Assembly: GCA_031278655.1 (NCBI GenBank)
Contig: JAITJZ010000086.1
Coordinates: 1 to 45,701 of the forward strand
From: Bifidobacteriaceae bacterium
Lineage (GTDB): Bacteria; Actinomycetota; Actinomycetes; Actinomycetales; WQXJ01
Direction of reading: 5' to 3'
DNA length: 45,701 nt
Shown here: in pieces, positions 1 to 8,359 of the stretch
How positions within the stretch are numbered: position 1 is the stretch's first letter
Layout: the number at the start of each line of letters is the position of its first letter
Translations under genes and position numbers: made by a program
The notes under the pieces: model-generated
Told to the model about the DNA's origin: nothing
Seen by the model: only the letters and a program-made list of their open reading frames with translations
Databases searched by the model: none

Positions 1-1
1 C

Positions 2-97
2 GACCTGCGGGCTTTCGACCAGGCCGAGAGCCGGCGCCAGGAGCGGGCGATGTCTGAGTTGACCGCGCTTGAGAATGAGCTCGGGCTGTTCGAGTGA
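2..97 (+). CDS. C-terminal end of an unidentified protein (partial)
   Basis: An open frame enters from the left edge and stops at TGA 95-97. Only the last 31 residues are visible. They are charged and helix-forming, and the protein ends in ENELGLFE. The high GC and absence of stops fit a real gene tail, but this is too little to assign a family. The next gene starts 131 bp downstream, after a block of short tandem repeats, so the two are probably not one tight operon. Confidence 0.45.
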   Translation, partial: DLRAFDQAESRRQERAMSELTALENELGLFE

Positions 98-128
98 CCG
101 AACCGGAGTTCCCCCGCGCCGGGCCACC

Positions 129-197
129 TGCGAAATCAGCATCAGGAGGCGTGCGAAATCAGCATTAGGGTGCGTGCGAAATCAGCATTAGACTCTT
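129..197 (+). repeat. Three 23-bp tandem repeats upstream of the ATPase gene
   Basis: The unit TGCGAAATCAGCATTAG begins at 129, 152 and 175, exactly 23 bp apart. The first 14 bases are identical in all three copies; copy 1 has C for T at base 15. The last six bases of each unit vary. The block is AT-richer than its surroundings and ends just before the ATPase ribosome site. Spacing of about two helical turns would put bound proteins near the same face, so an operator array is possible. There are no spacers, so it is not a CRISPR array. Confidence 0.85.
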
Positions 198-212
198 GTG
201 GGAACAGATGGC

Positions 213-218
213 AGGAGG
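213..218 (+). promoter_or_regulatory. Ribosome binding site that sets the ATPase start at 229
   Basis: AGGAGG lies 10 bases before the ATG at 229. The in-frame ATG at 208 and TTG at 196 lie upstream of this site and lack a comparable one, so 229 is preferred. Confidence 0.7.
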
Positions 219-228
219 CAGAGCGGCT

Positions 229-1491
229 ATGGGCGCCAGTGACTACATCGCGCGGCACGTTGACTTGGCCCTCGACGCGCTGTTCGGAGAACTGCCCGCG
301 ATCATGTTGACCGGCCCGCGCGGCTCCGGCAAGACCACGACCGCCCGGCGGCGGGCGGCATCGGACATTGACCTCGGCGTGCCGGATCTGGCGCGGGCGT
401 TCGAGGCCGCTCCCGACGCGGTGCTCGGGGCGCAGACGCTGCCGGTGTTGATAGACGAATGGCAACGTGTGCCCAGCGCCCTGGCCGCGGTCAAACGCGC
501 GGTCGACGCCCACGTCGGCCCTGGCCGCTACCTCATCACGGGGAGCGTGCGCTCCCGGCTGTCCGGCGCCGGCTGGCCTGCCACCGGAAGGATTAGTCCG
601 GTCGCCATGTACGGCTTGACGGAGGCGGAACTCGTCGGCGCGGCCGAGTTCGACGCGGTCAGAGCGCTGATCGGTCCTGCGGACCCGGAGCCGAGCGCCC
701 TGGCGAACGCGCCCGATCTGGGGGAATACGCCGAGCGCATTGTGCGGGGCGGGTTCCCCGCTGGCGTGAGCTTGAGTGACCGGGCCCGCGGCGCCTGGTA
801 CGAGGGCTACGTTGAGTCGCTGATCAGGAACGATGCCGCCGAGTTGGCCGAAGTGCGCCAACCGGCGGCGCTGGCGGCGCTGTTGGCGGCTCTCGCGCTG
901 AACACGGCCGGGTCGCCGACCTTGGAGACGTTGACGCTGGCCGCCGGCGCCGACCAGCGCACCGTCAAGGCCTACCTTGGTCTGTTGGAGGATCTCAGGA
1001 TCGTGGAACGGCTACCCGCCTGGGGCGTCAACCCCTTGAACCGCCTGGCGAAGGCGCCCAAGTATCACATGGTGGATCCGGGCATGGCGGCCTTCTTGGC
1101 CGGTGATGATCGCGCCGGACTGCTGCGCAGTGCCGACCGGCTTGGGCGCCTGGTCGACACATTTGTGATGGCGCAGGTCAGACCCCTGATGCGCCTGGCC
1201 GCGCCAGCGGTGCGGGCCTATCATTTGCGGGACCGGAACGGCGCCCACGAGGTCGATCTTGTGCTCGAGTCGGCTGCTGGCCGCATTGTCGGGATCGAGG
1301 TCAAGGCGACCAACACCGCCACCACAACAGACGCCCGGCACCTTGCCTGGCTCCGCGACCAAGTGGGCGAAATGTTTGCGCGCGGGATCGTGTTGCACAC
1401 CGGGAGTTTGGCCTTCCCGCTGGCGGAGAGGATCTGGGCTCTGCCCTTGGCGGCCCTTTGGAGCGGCGAGGCGCTGCCCCGACCAGCCTGA
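229..1491 (+). CDS. AAA-family ATPase with DUF4143 C-terminal domain
   Basis: The 420-residue protein has a Walker A motif (GPRGSGKT, residues 29-36) and a Walker B motif ending in IDE (D76, E77) near the N-terminus. Together these mark an AAA_14-type ATPase. The C-terminal third fits DUF4143: an E-V-D segment near residue 341 is followed by I-E-V-K about 15 residues later, resembling the restriction-endonuclease-like fold of this family. Homologues are widespread and poorly characterised, often in accessory DNA; their role is unknown. Length is normal for the family. The start is set by AGGAGG at 213-218. Three tandem repeats lie directly upstream and may regulate it. The family call is firm, the function is not. 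Confidence 0.88.
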   Translation: MGASDYIARHVDLALDALFGELPAIMLTGPRGSGKTTTARRRAASDIDLGVPDLARAFEAAPDAVLGAQTLPVLIDEWQRVPSALAAVKRAVDAHVGPGRYLITGSVRSRLSGAGWPATGRISPVAMYGLTEAELVGAAEFDAVRALIGPADPEPSALANAPDLGEYAERIVRGGFPAGVSLSDRARGAWYEGYVESLIRNDAAELAEVRQPAALAALLAALALNTAGSPTLETLTLAAGADQRTVKAYLGLLEDLRIVERLPAWGVNPLNRLAKAPKYHMVDPGMAAFLAGDDRAGLLRSADRLGRLVDTFVMAQVRPLMRLAAPAVRAYHLRDRNGAHEVDLVLESAAGRIVGIEVKATNTATTTDARHLAWLRDQVGEMFARGIVLHTGSLAFPLAERIWALPLAALWSGEALPRPA

Positions 1492-1682
1492 CCCAGGCGG
1501 TCGGCCTTGGACCCGCCGCCACCGATTCGGCAGTCGCCGGCGCGACGGGAACAGCCAGCGGGAATGGTGAAGACCAGGCCCTGACCGAGGCTGGTGAACG
1601 GGTCGCTGGCCTTGAGGCGGCCACTTGGCACTTCGAGGCGCCGGGCCGCCTGGGAGCGGCCGGGGTAGACTGGTCGGCGGAC

Positions 1683-1766
1683 ATGGCCGCGACTGGCGAA
1701 GCCAGGTGGAGCACCACCGGGAAGCGGCCTGACCAGCCATTATGCCGTTCGCCGCTCGCCTGGGCG
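1683..1766 (+). promoter_or_regulatory. ZTP (pfl) riboswitch controlling purH
   Basis: The segment carries the ZTP aptamer landmarks in order. P1 is GGCCGC (1685-1690) pairing with GCGGCC (1724-1729). The conserved GACTGGCGAA follows P1. P2 is GGTGG (1705-1709) pairing with CCACC (1714-1718), followed by CGGGAAGC. The 3' hairpin GCCGCTCGCCTGGGC (1751-1765) supplies the pseudoknot partner. From memory, it differs from a structurally studied ZTP aptamer by about one base in that hairpin. ZTP riboswitches sense ZMP/ZTP, the purine intermediate that builds up when 10-formyl-tetrahydrofolate is short. The next gene, purH, consumes exactly that intermediate. The purH ribosome site lies 23 bases downstream and no terminator is evident, so control of translation initiation is more likely than termination. 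Confidence 0.9.
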
Positions 1767-1788
1767 CACGGGACCGACCAGTTCCAAC

Positions 1789-1795
1789 AGGAGGT
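1789..1795 (+). promoter_or_regulatory. Ribosome binding site that sets the purH GTG start
   Basis: AGGAGGT lies six bases before GTG 1802. The upstream in-frame ATG at 1742 falls inside the ZTP aptamer and cannot be the real start if that RNA folds. Confidence 0.8.
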
Positions 1796-1801
1796 TCCGC
1801 C

Positions 1802-3430
1802 GTGGCCGCCAATCCGCCGACCGATTCATCCCAACCAACGCCCGCCGAAGCGACGCCGACCGTGCCCGAGGGGCGCCGCCCCATCCGCCGGGCGCTGATC
1901 TCGGTTTACGACAAGTCCGGGCTTGAAGCCCTGGCCGGGGCCCTGGCCGGGGCCGGAGTCGAAATCGTGTCAACCGGTTCGACCGCGCGGGTCATAGCCG
2001 CCGCTGGCCTGAAGGTCACCCCTGTCGAGGCCGTCACCGGCTTCCCCGAATGCTTGGACGGCAGGGTCAAGACCCTGCATCCAAAGGTCCACGCGGGCAT
2101 CTTGGCGGACCTGCGGCTGGCAGACCATGCCCGGCAGTTGCGTGAACTCGGCGTTGAGCCGTTCGATCTGGTGGTGGTCAACCTTTACCCGTTCGCCGCG
2201 ACCGTGGCCGGCGGCGCCAGCGCCGACGAGTGCGTCGAGCAGATCGACATCGGCGGGCCGGCCATGGTGCGCGCCGCCGCCAAGAATCACCCCTCGGTGG
2301 CGGTGGTGACCTCGCCGGATCGCTACCCCGAGGTCGCCGGGGCGCTGGAGCAGGGCGGGTTCACATTCGCCCAGCGCCGCGAACTGGCCCGCGACGCCTT
2401 CATCCACACCGCCGATTACGATGTCGCCGTGGCCACCTGGTTGACCCAGGAGGCGCCGGACGGCGCGGCGAGCCTGCCGCCGTGGCGCGCCGCCACCTAT
2501 CGGCGCGTCGGAGCGCTCCGCTACGGCGAGAACCCGCATCAGGCCGCGGCCGTCTTCGCGCAGGTCAGCGGCGGGGGAGCGGCGGCGGGGTTGGCCCAGG
2601 CGGAGTTGCTCGGCGGCAAGCCGATGAGTTTCAACAACTACACGGACGCCGATGCCGCCTGCCGGGCCGCGCTTGACTTCGCCGAACCAGCGGTCGCCAT
2701 TGTCAAGCACGCCAATCCGTGCGGGATCGCCGTCGGCGCGGACGTGGCCGAGGCCCATCGCAAGGCCCACGCCTGCGACCCCCTGAGCGCCTTTGGCGGC
2801 GTCATCGCCGCCAACCGGACGGTCACCCTGGCCATGGCGGAGCAGATCAAGCCGATCTTCACGGAGGTGATCGTGGCGCCGGAGTACGAGCCGGCGGCGC
2901 TGGAACTGCTCCGGACCAAACGGAACCTGCGGATTGTGCGGCTGGCGAAGGCGGCGCCGCCCGAATTGGAGGCGAAGCCGATCTCTGGCGGGTTGCTGCT
3001 CCAGGAGCGCGACGCCTTCCAGGCTGAGGGCGACGACCCGGCGAACTGGGATCTGAAGGCGGGGCCGCCGGCCGACCGGGCGGCCCTGGCCGATTTGGCG
3101 TTCGCTTGGAAAGCCTGCCGGTCGGTCAAATCCAACGCCATCCTGTTGGCCAGGGACGGCGCTTCGGTGGGCGTCGGCATGGGCCAGGTCAACCGTGTGG
3201 ACGCCGCCGAACTGGCGGTCAAGCGTGCCGGGAGGCAGCGAGCGGAAGGCGCGGCGGCGGCATCGGACGCTTTCTTTCCTTTCCCTGACGGGCTGGAAGT
3301 CCTGGTCAGAGCGGGTGTCAAGGCGATTGTGGAGCCGGGCGGCTCGGTCCGCGACGCCGAGGTCATCGCGGCGGCGGAGCGGGCGGGCGTGACCCTCTAC
3401 TTCACCGGCGCGCGCCACTTCTGCCACTGA
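1802..3430 (+). CDS. purH: Bifunctional AICAR transformylase / IMP cyclohydrolase
   Basis: PurH carries out the last two steps of de novo IMP synthesis in the cytosol: formyl transfer from 10-formyl-THF to AICAR, then ring closure. The 542-residue protein has the family's usual length plus a short N-terminal extension rich in Pro and Thr. The N-terminal MGS-like cyclohydrolase domain includes the [12 protein letters not shown] signature. The transformylase domain includes NNYTDADAA and the KHANPCG active-site segment. The GTG start at 1802 is chosen from AGGAGGT upstream. The gene sits directly below a ZTP riboswitch that responds to its own substrate's derivative. purN, a frequent neighbour, is absent here. 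purU, which affects the same formyl-folate pool, lies 4 kb downstream on the other strand. Confidence 0.97.
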   Translation: MAANPPTDSSQPTPAEATPTVPEGRRPIRRALISVYDKSGLEALAGALAGAGVEIVSTGSTARVIAAAGLKVTPVEAVTGFPECLDGRVKTLHPKVHAGILADLRLADHARQLRELGVEPFDLVVVNLYPFAATVAGGASADECVEQIDIGGPAMVRAAAKNHPSVAVVTSPDRYPEVAGALEQGGFTFAQRRELARDAFIHTADYDVAVATWLTQEAPDGAASLPPWRAATYRRVGALRYGENPHQAAAVFAQVSGGGAAAGLAQAELLGGKPMSFNNYTDADAACRAALDFAEPAVAIVKHANPCGIAVGADVAEAHRKAHACDPLSAFGGVIAANRTVTLAMAEQIKPIFTEVIVAPEYEPAALELLRTKRNLRIVRLAKAAPPELEAKPISGGLLLQERDAFQAEGDDPANWDLKAGPPADRAALADLAFAWKACRSVKSNAILLARDGASVGVGMGQVNRVDAAELAVKRAGRQRAEGAAAASDAFFPFPDGLEVLVRAGVKAIVEPGGSVRDAEVIAAAERAGVTLYFTGARHFCH

Positions 3431-3544
3431 GCGCCGCCGCCGCCGCCAAGGCGGGCGTGCTGGCCGCGATGTTGGCGCAGCTATGCTTAGGAGCGGCATT
3501 GATGCCCTCGCAGTCAAAAACCTGACCAGAAAGAAGTATTGCTT

Positions 3545-4513
3545 ATGGCACGCAGTGGTAAAGCGACCGTGATCGGAGCTGGGTTCTACGGCTCGACAAC
3601 AGCTCAGCGCTTGGCTGAGTACGACATTTTCGATGAGGTCGTCATGACCGACATCCGGGACGGCTGGTCCGAGGGCTTGGCCCTGGACCTGAACTCGTCG
3701 CGGCCGGTCGAGGGCTTTGAGACCCGCGTCATCGGCAAGACCACCACGGCCGATGGCCAAGGCTACGAGGTGATCGAGGACTCCGAGGTCGTGGTGGTGA
3801 CGGCGGGCGTGCCCCGCAAACCGGGCATGAGCCGCATGGACCTGCTCGGCATCAACGCCGGGATTGTGCGCGGCGTGGCCGAGAACATCGCCAAATACGC
3901 GCCCAACGCGGTCATCATCGTGGTCTCGAACCCGCTGGACGAGATGACGACGCTGGCGCAGTTGGCCTCCGGCTTCCCGCATCACCGCGTCATGGGCCAG
4001 GCCGGGGTCTTGGACACGGCCCGCTTCACCTACTTCGTGGCCGACAAGCTGGGGCTACCGGTCGGCGCCGTCAAGACGCTGACCCTCGGCTCGCACGGGG
4101 ACACCATGGTGCCGGTCGCCTCGGCCTGCACCGTCAACATCAACGGCGAGGTCAAGCTCCTGTCCGAGGTCTTGCCGCCGGCCGATGTCGACGCCTTGGT
4201 CGAGCGCGTGCGCGGCGGCGGCGCCGAGGTCGTGGCGCTGCTCAAGACCGGCTCGGCCTACTACGCGCCCTCGGCCGCGGCCGCCCGCATGGCTCGCGCC
4301 GTCGCCACCGACTCGGGCCAGGTGGTCCCCGTCTGCGCCTGGCTGACCGGCCAATACGGCATCTCCGGCGTCTACCTCGGGGTTGAGGCCAAACTCGGCA
4401 AGGCCGGGGTCAAGGAGATCGTGGAGCGCCAGCTCTCAGATTCGGAGTTGGGCCAGCTCCAGGAGGCCGGGGCCGCCGTCAAGGCCAAGGCCGCCGACGT
4501 CGCCAGCATGTGA
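3545..4513 (+). CDS. mdh: NAD-dependent malate dehydrogenase (LDH-like type)
   Basis: The enzyme interconverts malate and oxaloacetate in the TCA cycle. The 322-residue protein has the glycine-rich GAGFYG loop (residues 11-16) and an Asp (D36) after the second strand, which favours NAD over NADP. It also has the PRKPGMSR substrate loop with an arginine suited to a dicarboxylate, the NPLD motif, and the catalytic histidine in GSHGDTM. These features place it in the lactate/malate dehydrogenase superfamily, closer to the LDH-like MDH branch. The ATG at 3545 follows a purine-rich AGAAAGAAG; the TTG at 3539 is less likely. A TATGCT at 3483-3488 is a possible -10 box without a good -35. A long hairpin follows the stop. 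Confidence 0.92.
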   Translation: MARSGKATVIGAGFYGSTTAQRLAEYDIFDEVVMTDIRDGWSEGLALDLNSSRPVEGFETRVIGKTTTADGQGYEVIEDSEVVVVTAGVPRKPGMSRMDLLGINAGIVRGVAENIAKYAPNAVIIVVSNPLDEMTTLAQLASGFPHHRVMGQAGVLDTARFTYFVADKLGLPVGAVKTLTLGSHGDTMVPVASACTVNINGEVKLLSEVLPPADVDALVERVRGGGAEVVALLKTGSAYYAPSAAAARMARAVATDSGQVVPVCAWLTGQYGISGVYLGVEAKLGKAGVKEIVERQLSDSELGQLQEAGAAVKAKAADVASM

Positions 4514-4534
4514 CGTCAACGTTCGCAACGTAGG

Positions 4535-4570
4535 CGCCGTCCGATGCCGCGCGCACGGCATCGGGCGGCG
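4535..4570. repeat. Long inverted repeat downstream of mdh
   Basis: CGCCG-T-CCGATGCCG (4535-4549) pairs with CGGCATCGG-G-CGGCG (4556-4570). The stem has 15 pairs including one T-G wobble and a loop of six. It starts 21 bases after the mdh stop, so it probably protects or ends the mdh transcript. No T-run follows on either strand, so it is not a standard intrinsic terminator. Its core is the octamer CCGATGCC/GGCATCGG, which recurs across the window. Confidence 0.8.
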
Positions 4571-4696
4571 GGAGCGCCGCCAAGCGGTAGTCTGGCCCTT
4601 GTGGTCGGCTGACCCGGAGTTGCGACCTCGGCGGTCGTTCTCGTCGTTTTCGGGGTGGCCGCCCGCGCCGATGCCGCCGACGGAAAGCCCAGTTCG

Positions 4697-5839
4697 ATGA
4701 CTCATCCTCCGCAGCAGTTCCAGCCCGCGGGCGAGTTCTCGCCCAATGTTGGCGGGCCCGGCCCCGGTCAATTCGCGCCGATTCAGCCGCCGGACGGCCC
4801 CGCGCCGCTCGGCCCAATCCCGCGCAGCCCACCGCCTCTGGGAGCGCCGCCGCCCGGCCCCGCGCCGCTTGGTCCACCGCCTCTGGGCGCGCCGCCGCCC
4901 GGCGCCACGCAGTCTGGCCCAGCGCCGTTGACTCCGACCCCGCTCGGTGCCACGCCATTGGCTCCGACCCCGCCCGGCGCCACGCAGCTCGCCCCAACGG
5001 CGGCCGGGGCGCAGTTCGCGGCCGCGGCCACGTTCAGCGCCCCGAGGACTTTCGCGGCGCCGGTCGCGGCGCCGCCACCGCCACCGGTCAAGCCCCGCAC
5101 GCCGCCCATCGCCTTGGTCGCCTTGGCCGCGGCCGCGGCCGGAACCGGATTCGCCTGCTTCCCCAGTCAGTTGATGGCGGTCGGATGGGTGATGCTGCCG
5201 GTGGCGCTCGTGTTGGCGATCATCGGGCGGGCTCAAGCGGGCCGCCAGTGGCCCGCCAACGCGGCAGCGGTGCTGGCTGTCGTGGGCGCGGTGGCTGGTT
5301 TTGTCGCCTTCAAGGCCGCGACCGACCAAGCAATAGTCGACTCCTTCCAGGACCCCCCGGCCACGGTCACACTGCCGGACGGCAGCGCGGCGCCCGAGGG
5401 AGTTGGCACGCGCGACAGCCCCGCCCCTCTCGGCGCCATCATCGCCCGCGAGTCCATGACCGTGGTGATCAACTCCGTCATCCTGAACGCCACCGACCAG
5501 GTCGTCGCCCTCAACCCGCGCAACCCCGCCCCGCAGGCCGGTCAGGCCTACGCCATCGTCAACGTGACCGTCGACTACACCTGGGGCGAGACCGAGTTCG
5601 ACATCGCCGACCTCGGCCTGGCGTTCGTGCCGGAGGACGGCGAAGTCATGACCGACTTCGACGCCCTGGCGATCTGGGAGGAACCGGCGCCGGGCCTGCA
5701 CCAGGCGTTGCGAGACATTTACGAAGTCTCCCCGGCCACCGGCAACGCCGTGCTGGCCGTGCCGCTCCAGGCCGAAGGGGTGCTAGCGGTCAGGGTCGGG
5801 ATGTTCGCCAAGGAGGTCTACGTCGCCGTCGACCAGTGA
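4697..5839 (+). CDS. Proline-rich membrane protein with DUF4352-like exterior domain
   Basis: The 380-residue protein has three parts. Residues 1 to about 135 are rich in Pro, Gly and Ala with repeats such as PLGAPPPG, probably a disordered cytoplasmic tail. Three hydrophobic segments follow (about 135-215). The C-terminal 170 residues look extracytoplasmic and beta-rich. They resemble the DUF4352/telokin-like domain of actinobacterial lipoproteins and membrane proteins, with a QAYAIVNVTV strand typical of that fold. The function is unknown; envelope sensing or protein binding is a guess. The ATG at 4697 follows GGAAAG. The architecture (disordered proline-rich front, membrane, exterior domain) recalls the proline-rich RDD protein at the right end. 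The stop codon lies in a short tandem duplication. Confidence 0.72.
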   Translation: MTHPPQQFQPAGEFSPNVGGPGPGQFAPIQPPDGPAPLGPIPRSPPPLGAPPPGPAPLGPPPLGAPPPGATQSGPAPLTPTPLGATPLAPTPPGATQLAPTAAGAQFAAAATFSAPRTFAAPVAAPPPPPVKPRTPPIALVALAAAAAGTGFACFPSQLMAVGWVMLPVALVLAIIGRAQAGRQWPANAAAVLAVVGAVAGFVAFKAATDQAIVDSFQDPPATVTLPDGSAAPEGVGTRDSPAPLGAIIARESMTVVINSVILNATDQVVALNPRNPAPQAGQAYAIVNVTVDYTWGETEFDIADLGLAFVPEDGEVMTDFDALAIWEEPAPGLHQALRDIYEVSPATGNAVLAVPLQAEGVLAVRVGMFAKEVYVAVDQ

Positions 5840-5853
5840 TGGTCGACCAGTGA
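5828..5853 (+). repeat. Duplicated stop-codon segment (12 bp, period 14)
   Basis: GTCGACCAGTGA occurs at 5828-5839, where it holds the stop of the preceding gene, and again at 5842-5853. The spacing of 14 bp suggests a recent small tandem duplication. Each copy contains the palindrome GTCGAC. Confidence 0.75.
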
Positions 5854-6025
5854 AGGCAGACCCGGCCGGGCCCAAAGGCGAGGCGGGGCGGCCTGGCGAC
5901 CAGACGGCATCGGGCAACGGCGCGCAGACAAACCGATTGTGTCCCGAACTCTTTTCACGTCGAGTAAAATTAGGGCCGAGCGTTTGTCAAAGGCCCAACG
6001 GCGGCTGGAGCGGGAGAAGGGAAGC

Positions 6026-7246
6026 ATGGCGAAAATCAAGGTTGTGGGTCCGGTGGTCGAACTCGACGGCGACGAGATGACCCGGATCATCTGGCACTTC
6101 ATCAAGGAGCGGCTGATCCTGCCGTACCTGGACATTGACCTGAAATATTACGATCTGTCGATCGAGAACCGCGACGCCACCGACGATCAGGTGACGGTCG
6201 ACTCGGCCGAGGCGATCAAGCGGCACGGCGTGGGCGTCAAGTGCGCCACCATCACCCCGGACGAGGCTCGCGTGCAGGAGTTCGGGCTGAAGAAGATGTG
6301 GAAGTCGCCGAACGGCACCATCCGCAACATCCTCGGCGGGGTGGTTTTCCGCGAACCGATCATCATCTCGAACGTGCCCCGGCTGGTGCCCGGCTGGACC
6401 AAGCCGATCGTGATCGGGCGCCACGCCTTCGCCGACCAGTACAAGGCGACCGACTACCGGACGGACAAGCCCGGGCGGGTGATGCTCTCCTTCGTCCCGG
6501 ACGACGGCTCCAAGCCGGTCGAACTCGAAGTGGTGCGCCTGCCCCAGGAAGGCGGCGTCATCCTCGGCCAGTACAACTTCACGGAGTCGATCAGGGACTT
6601 CGCGCGGGCTTGCTTCGCCTACGGGCTGCGGCGCGGCTACCCGGTCTACCTCTCCACCAAGAACACCATCCTGAAGAAGTACGACGGCGCCTTCAAGGAC
6701 ATCTTCGCCGCCGTCTACCAGGAAGAATACGAGGACCGCTTCGAGGCGGCGGGCCTGACCTACGAGCACCGCCTGATCGATGACATGGTCGCCTCAGCCC
6801 TCAAGTGGGAGGGCGGCTACCTTTGGGCCTGCAAGAACTACGACGGCGACGTCCAATCGGACACGGTGGCCCAGGGCTTCGGCTCGCTGGGGCTGATGAC
6901 CTCGGTGTTGATGACCCCGGACGGGCAGACGGTCGAGGCCGAGGCCGCCCACGGCACCGTCACCCGCCACTACCGCCTGCACCAGTTGGGCAAGCCGACC
7001 TCGACCAATCCGATCGCCTCGATCTACGCCTGGACCGGCGGGTTGAAGCATCGCGGCGAACTGGACTCGACCCCCGCGGTCACCGGCTTCGCGCAGGCGC
7101 TGGAGGAGACGGTCATCCGAACCGTCGAGGCCGGCCAGATGACCAAGGACCTGGCCATGTTGATCGGCCCGGACCAACCCTGGCTGACGACCGAGGATTT
7201 CCTGGCCGCCCTCGACCAGGGCTTGCAGGCGCGGCTCAGCGCTTGA
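6026..7246 (+). CDS. icd: NADP-dependent isocitrate dehydrogenase (dimeric, eukaryote-like type)
   Basis: It oxidatively decarboxylates isocitrate to 2-oxoglutarate, yielding NADPH. The 406-residue length and the motifs [12 protein letters not shown] near the N-terminus, [12 protein letters not shown] and [12 protein letters not shown] match the homodimeric type II NADP enzyme. This is not the large monomeric form of some actinobacteria. The ATG at 6026 follows a purine-rich GAGAAGGGAAG; an in-frame upstream frame to 5939 has no comparable site. The leader contains TAAAAT at 5965-5970, a possible -10 box, but no -35 at normal spacing. The neighbouring mdh makes this a small TCA-cycle cluster. 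It converges with purU, with 119 bp between the two stops. Confidence 0.96.
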   Translation: MAKIKVVGPVVELDGDEMTRIIWHFIKERLILPYLDIDLKYYDLSIENRDATDDQVTVDSAEAIKRHGVGVKCATITPDEARVQEFGLKKMWKSPNGTIRNILGGVVFREPIIISNVPRLVPGWTKPIVIGRHAFADQYKATDYRTDKPGRVMLSFVPDDGSKPVELEVVRLPQEGGVILGQYNFTESIRDFARACFAYGLRRGYPVYLSTKNTILKKYDGAFKDIFAAVYQEEYEDRFEAAGLTYEHRLIDDMVASALKWEGGYLWACKNYDGDVQSDTVAQGFGSLGLMTSVLMTPDGQTVEAEAAHGTVTRHYRLHQLGKPTSTNPIASIYAWTGGLKHRGELDSTPAVTGFAQALEETVIRTVEAGQMTKDLAMLIGPDQPWLTTEDFLAALDQGLQARLSA

Positions 7247-7365
7247 ACGCCCCGCAACCAGCGCCCCTTCCCAACTTTCCCGATGCCGCCGCCCCCAGCC
7301 CCAGCCCCACCCTCAGCCCCAGCCGGGCCGCGCGGGTCATCCGGTCGTAAGTGTCGCGGGCGGTC

Positions 7366-8220
7366 TCAGCGGAAGACGACGGTTCGGGCGCCGTTCAACA
7401 GAATCCGGTGCTCGGCGTGCCAGCGCACGGCCCGGGACAGCGCCCGGCGTTCGACGTCCTGGCCCAGGTGAGCCAGGTCCTCGGCGCTGATCGAGTGGTC
7501 CACGCGCTCGACGTCCTGCTCGATGATCGGGCCTTCGTCCAGGGCGGCGGTGACATAGTGGGCGGTGGCGCCGATCAGCTTGACGCCGCGGGCGTGCGCC
7601 TGGGCGTAGGGGCGGGCGCCCTTGAAGGACGGCAGGAAGGAGTGGTGGATGTTGATGGCCCGCCCGGCCAGGAACTCGCACAGGTCCTGGCTCAGGATTT
7701 GCATGTAGCGGGCCAGCACCACCAACTCCACGTCCAACTCGACCACCAGGTCCTTGAGGCGGGCTTCGGCCTGCGGCTTGGCGCCCTCGGCGACAGGCAG
7801 ATGATGGAAGGGGACGCCGTGGAAATCGGCCACCGGCCGCAAATCCAGGTGGTTGGAGACCACAGCCGCGATCTCGATCGGCAGGCGCTCCTGCTGACGG
7901 CGGTAGAGCAGGTCGATCAGGCAGTGAGCGGCCTTCGAGACCATGACGATGGTCCGCAGCGGCCGTCCCACCGTGTCCAAGTGCCAGTCCATGCTGAAGC
8001 GCGCCGCCACCGGCGCCACCACGGCGTCAAGCACGCGGCGGTCGGCCGGCGCGTGGGCCTGGACGCGCATGAAGAACCGGCCCGACTCCGGGTCGCCGTA
8101 CTGCTGCGACTCGGTGATGTTGCCGCCGATCGCCGCCAAGGCCCCGGAGACCGCGTGGACAATGCCGGGGCCGTCCGGGCAGGACAGGCTCAAAACCCAA
8201 TGGCTGTTTTGGCTGGACAC
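7366..8220 (-). CDS. purU: Formyltetrahydrofolate deformylase
   Basis: PurU hydrolyses 10-formyl-THF to THF and formate, balancing the one-carbon pool. The 284-residue protein has an N-terminal ACT domain beginning LSLSCPDGPGIV, which in this family senses Met/Gly balance. The C-terminal formyltransferase domain carries the catalytic pattern INIHHSFLPSF (Asn-His) and GATAHYV, followed by a DEGPII segment. Length is normal. GTG at 8220 is preferred because GGGGA sits just upstream; the frame stays open further upstream but that extension is low in complexity. It diverges from pheS across 139 bp of repeats. Together with the ZTP-controlled purH nearby, it suggests a locus tuned to formyl-folate supply. 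Confidence 0.93.
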   Translation of the reverse strand: MSSQNSHWVLSLSCPDGPGIVHAVSGALAAIGGNITESQQYGDPESGRFFMRVQAHAPADRRVLDAVVAPVAARFSMDWHLDTVGRPLRTIVMVSKAAHCLIDLLYRRQQERLPIEIAAVVSNHLDLRPVADFHGVPFHHLPVAEGAKPQAEARLKDLVVELDVELVVLARYMQILSQDLCEFLAGRAINIHHSFLPSFKGARPYAQAHARGVKLIGATAHYVTAALDEGPIIEQDVERVDHSISAEDLAHLGQDVERRALSRAVRWHAEHRILLNGARTVVFR

Positions 8221-8246
8221 GGTTCCCCATGTTATTGCCCCGCAGG

Positions 8247-8299
8247 CGGTCGCCGCCAACGCCGCCCGGTCGCCGCCAACACGCCCGGGCCCCGCCAAC
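8247..8299. repeat. Direct repeats in the purU-pheS divergent region
   Basis: CGGTCGCCGCCAAC occurs at 8247-8260 and 8267-8280, 20 bp apart. A shorter CCGCCAAC follows at 8292-8299. Just after, CGGTCG and CGACCG form small inverted repeats. The region separates two divergent genes and must hold both promoters, but I cannot identify clear -10 or -35 boxes. Regulator sites and simple GC-rich repetition are both possible. Confidence 0.6.
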
Positions 8300-8359
8300 G
8301 CGCCGCGGTCGGCTGGCGACCGGGCCGGTCGCCGGGGCCGAATCGGCGGGTGTGGGACA

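Noticed and set aside
129-197. CRISPR-like array
   Set aside because: Only three units in direct tandem with no unique spacers and no cas genes.
1742-1801. N-terminal extension of purH from ATG 1742
   Set aside because: It lies inside the ZTP aptamer and has no ribosome site; AGGAGGT precedes GTG 1802.
1970-3985. Long minus-strand open frame opposite purH and the start of mdh
   Set aside because: It is the mirror of clear genes in GC-rich DNA, runs across two genes and the gap, and its Arg/His-rich translation resembles no family.
5937-5970. Promoter for icd from TTGTGT and TAAAAT
   Set aside because: The spacing is 22 bases, too long for a normal sigma-70 type promoter.
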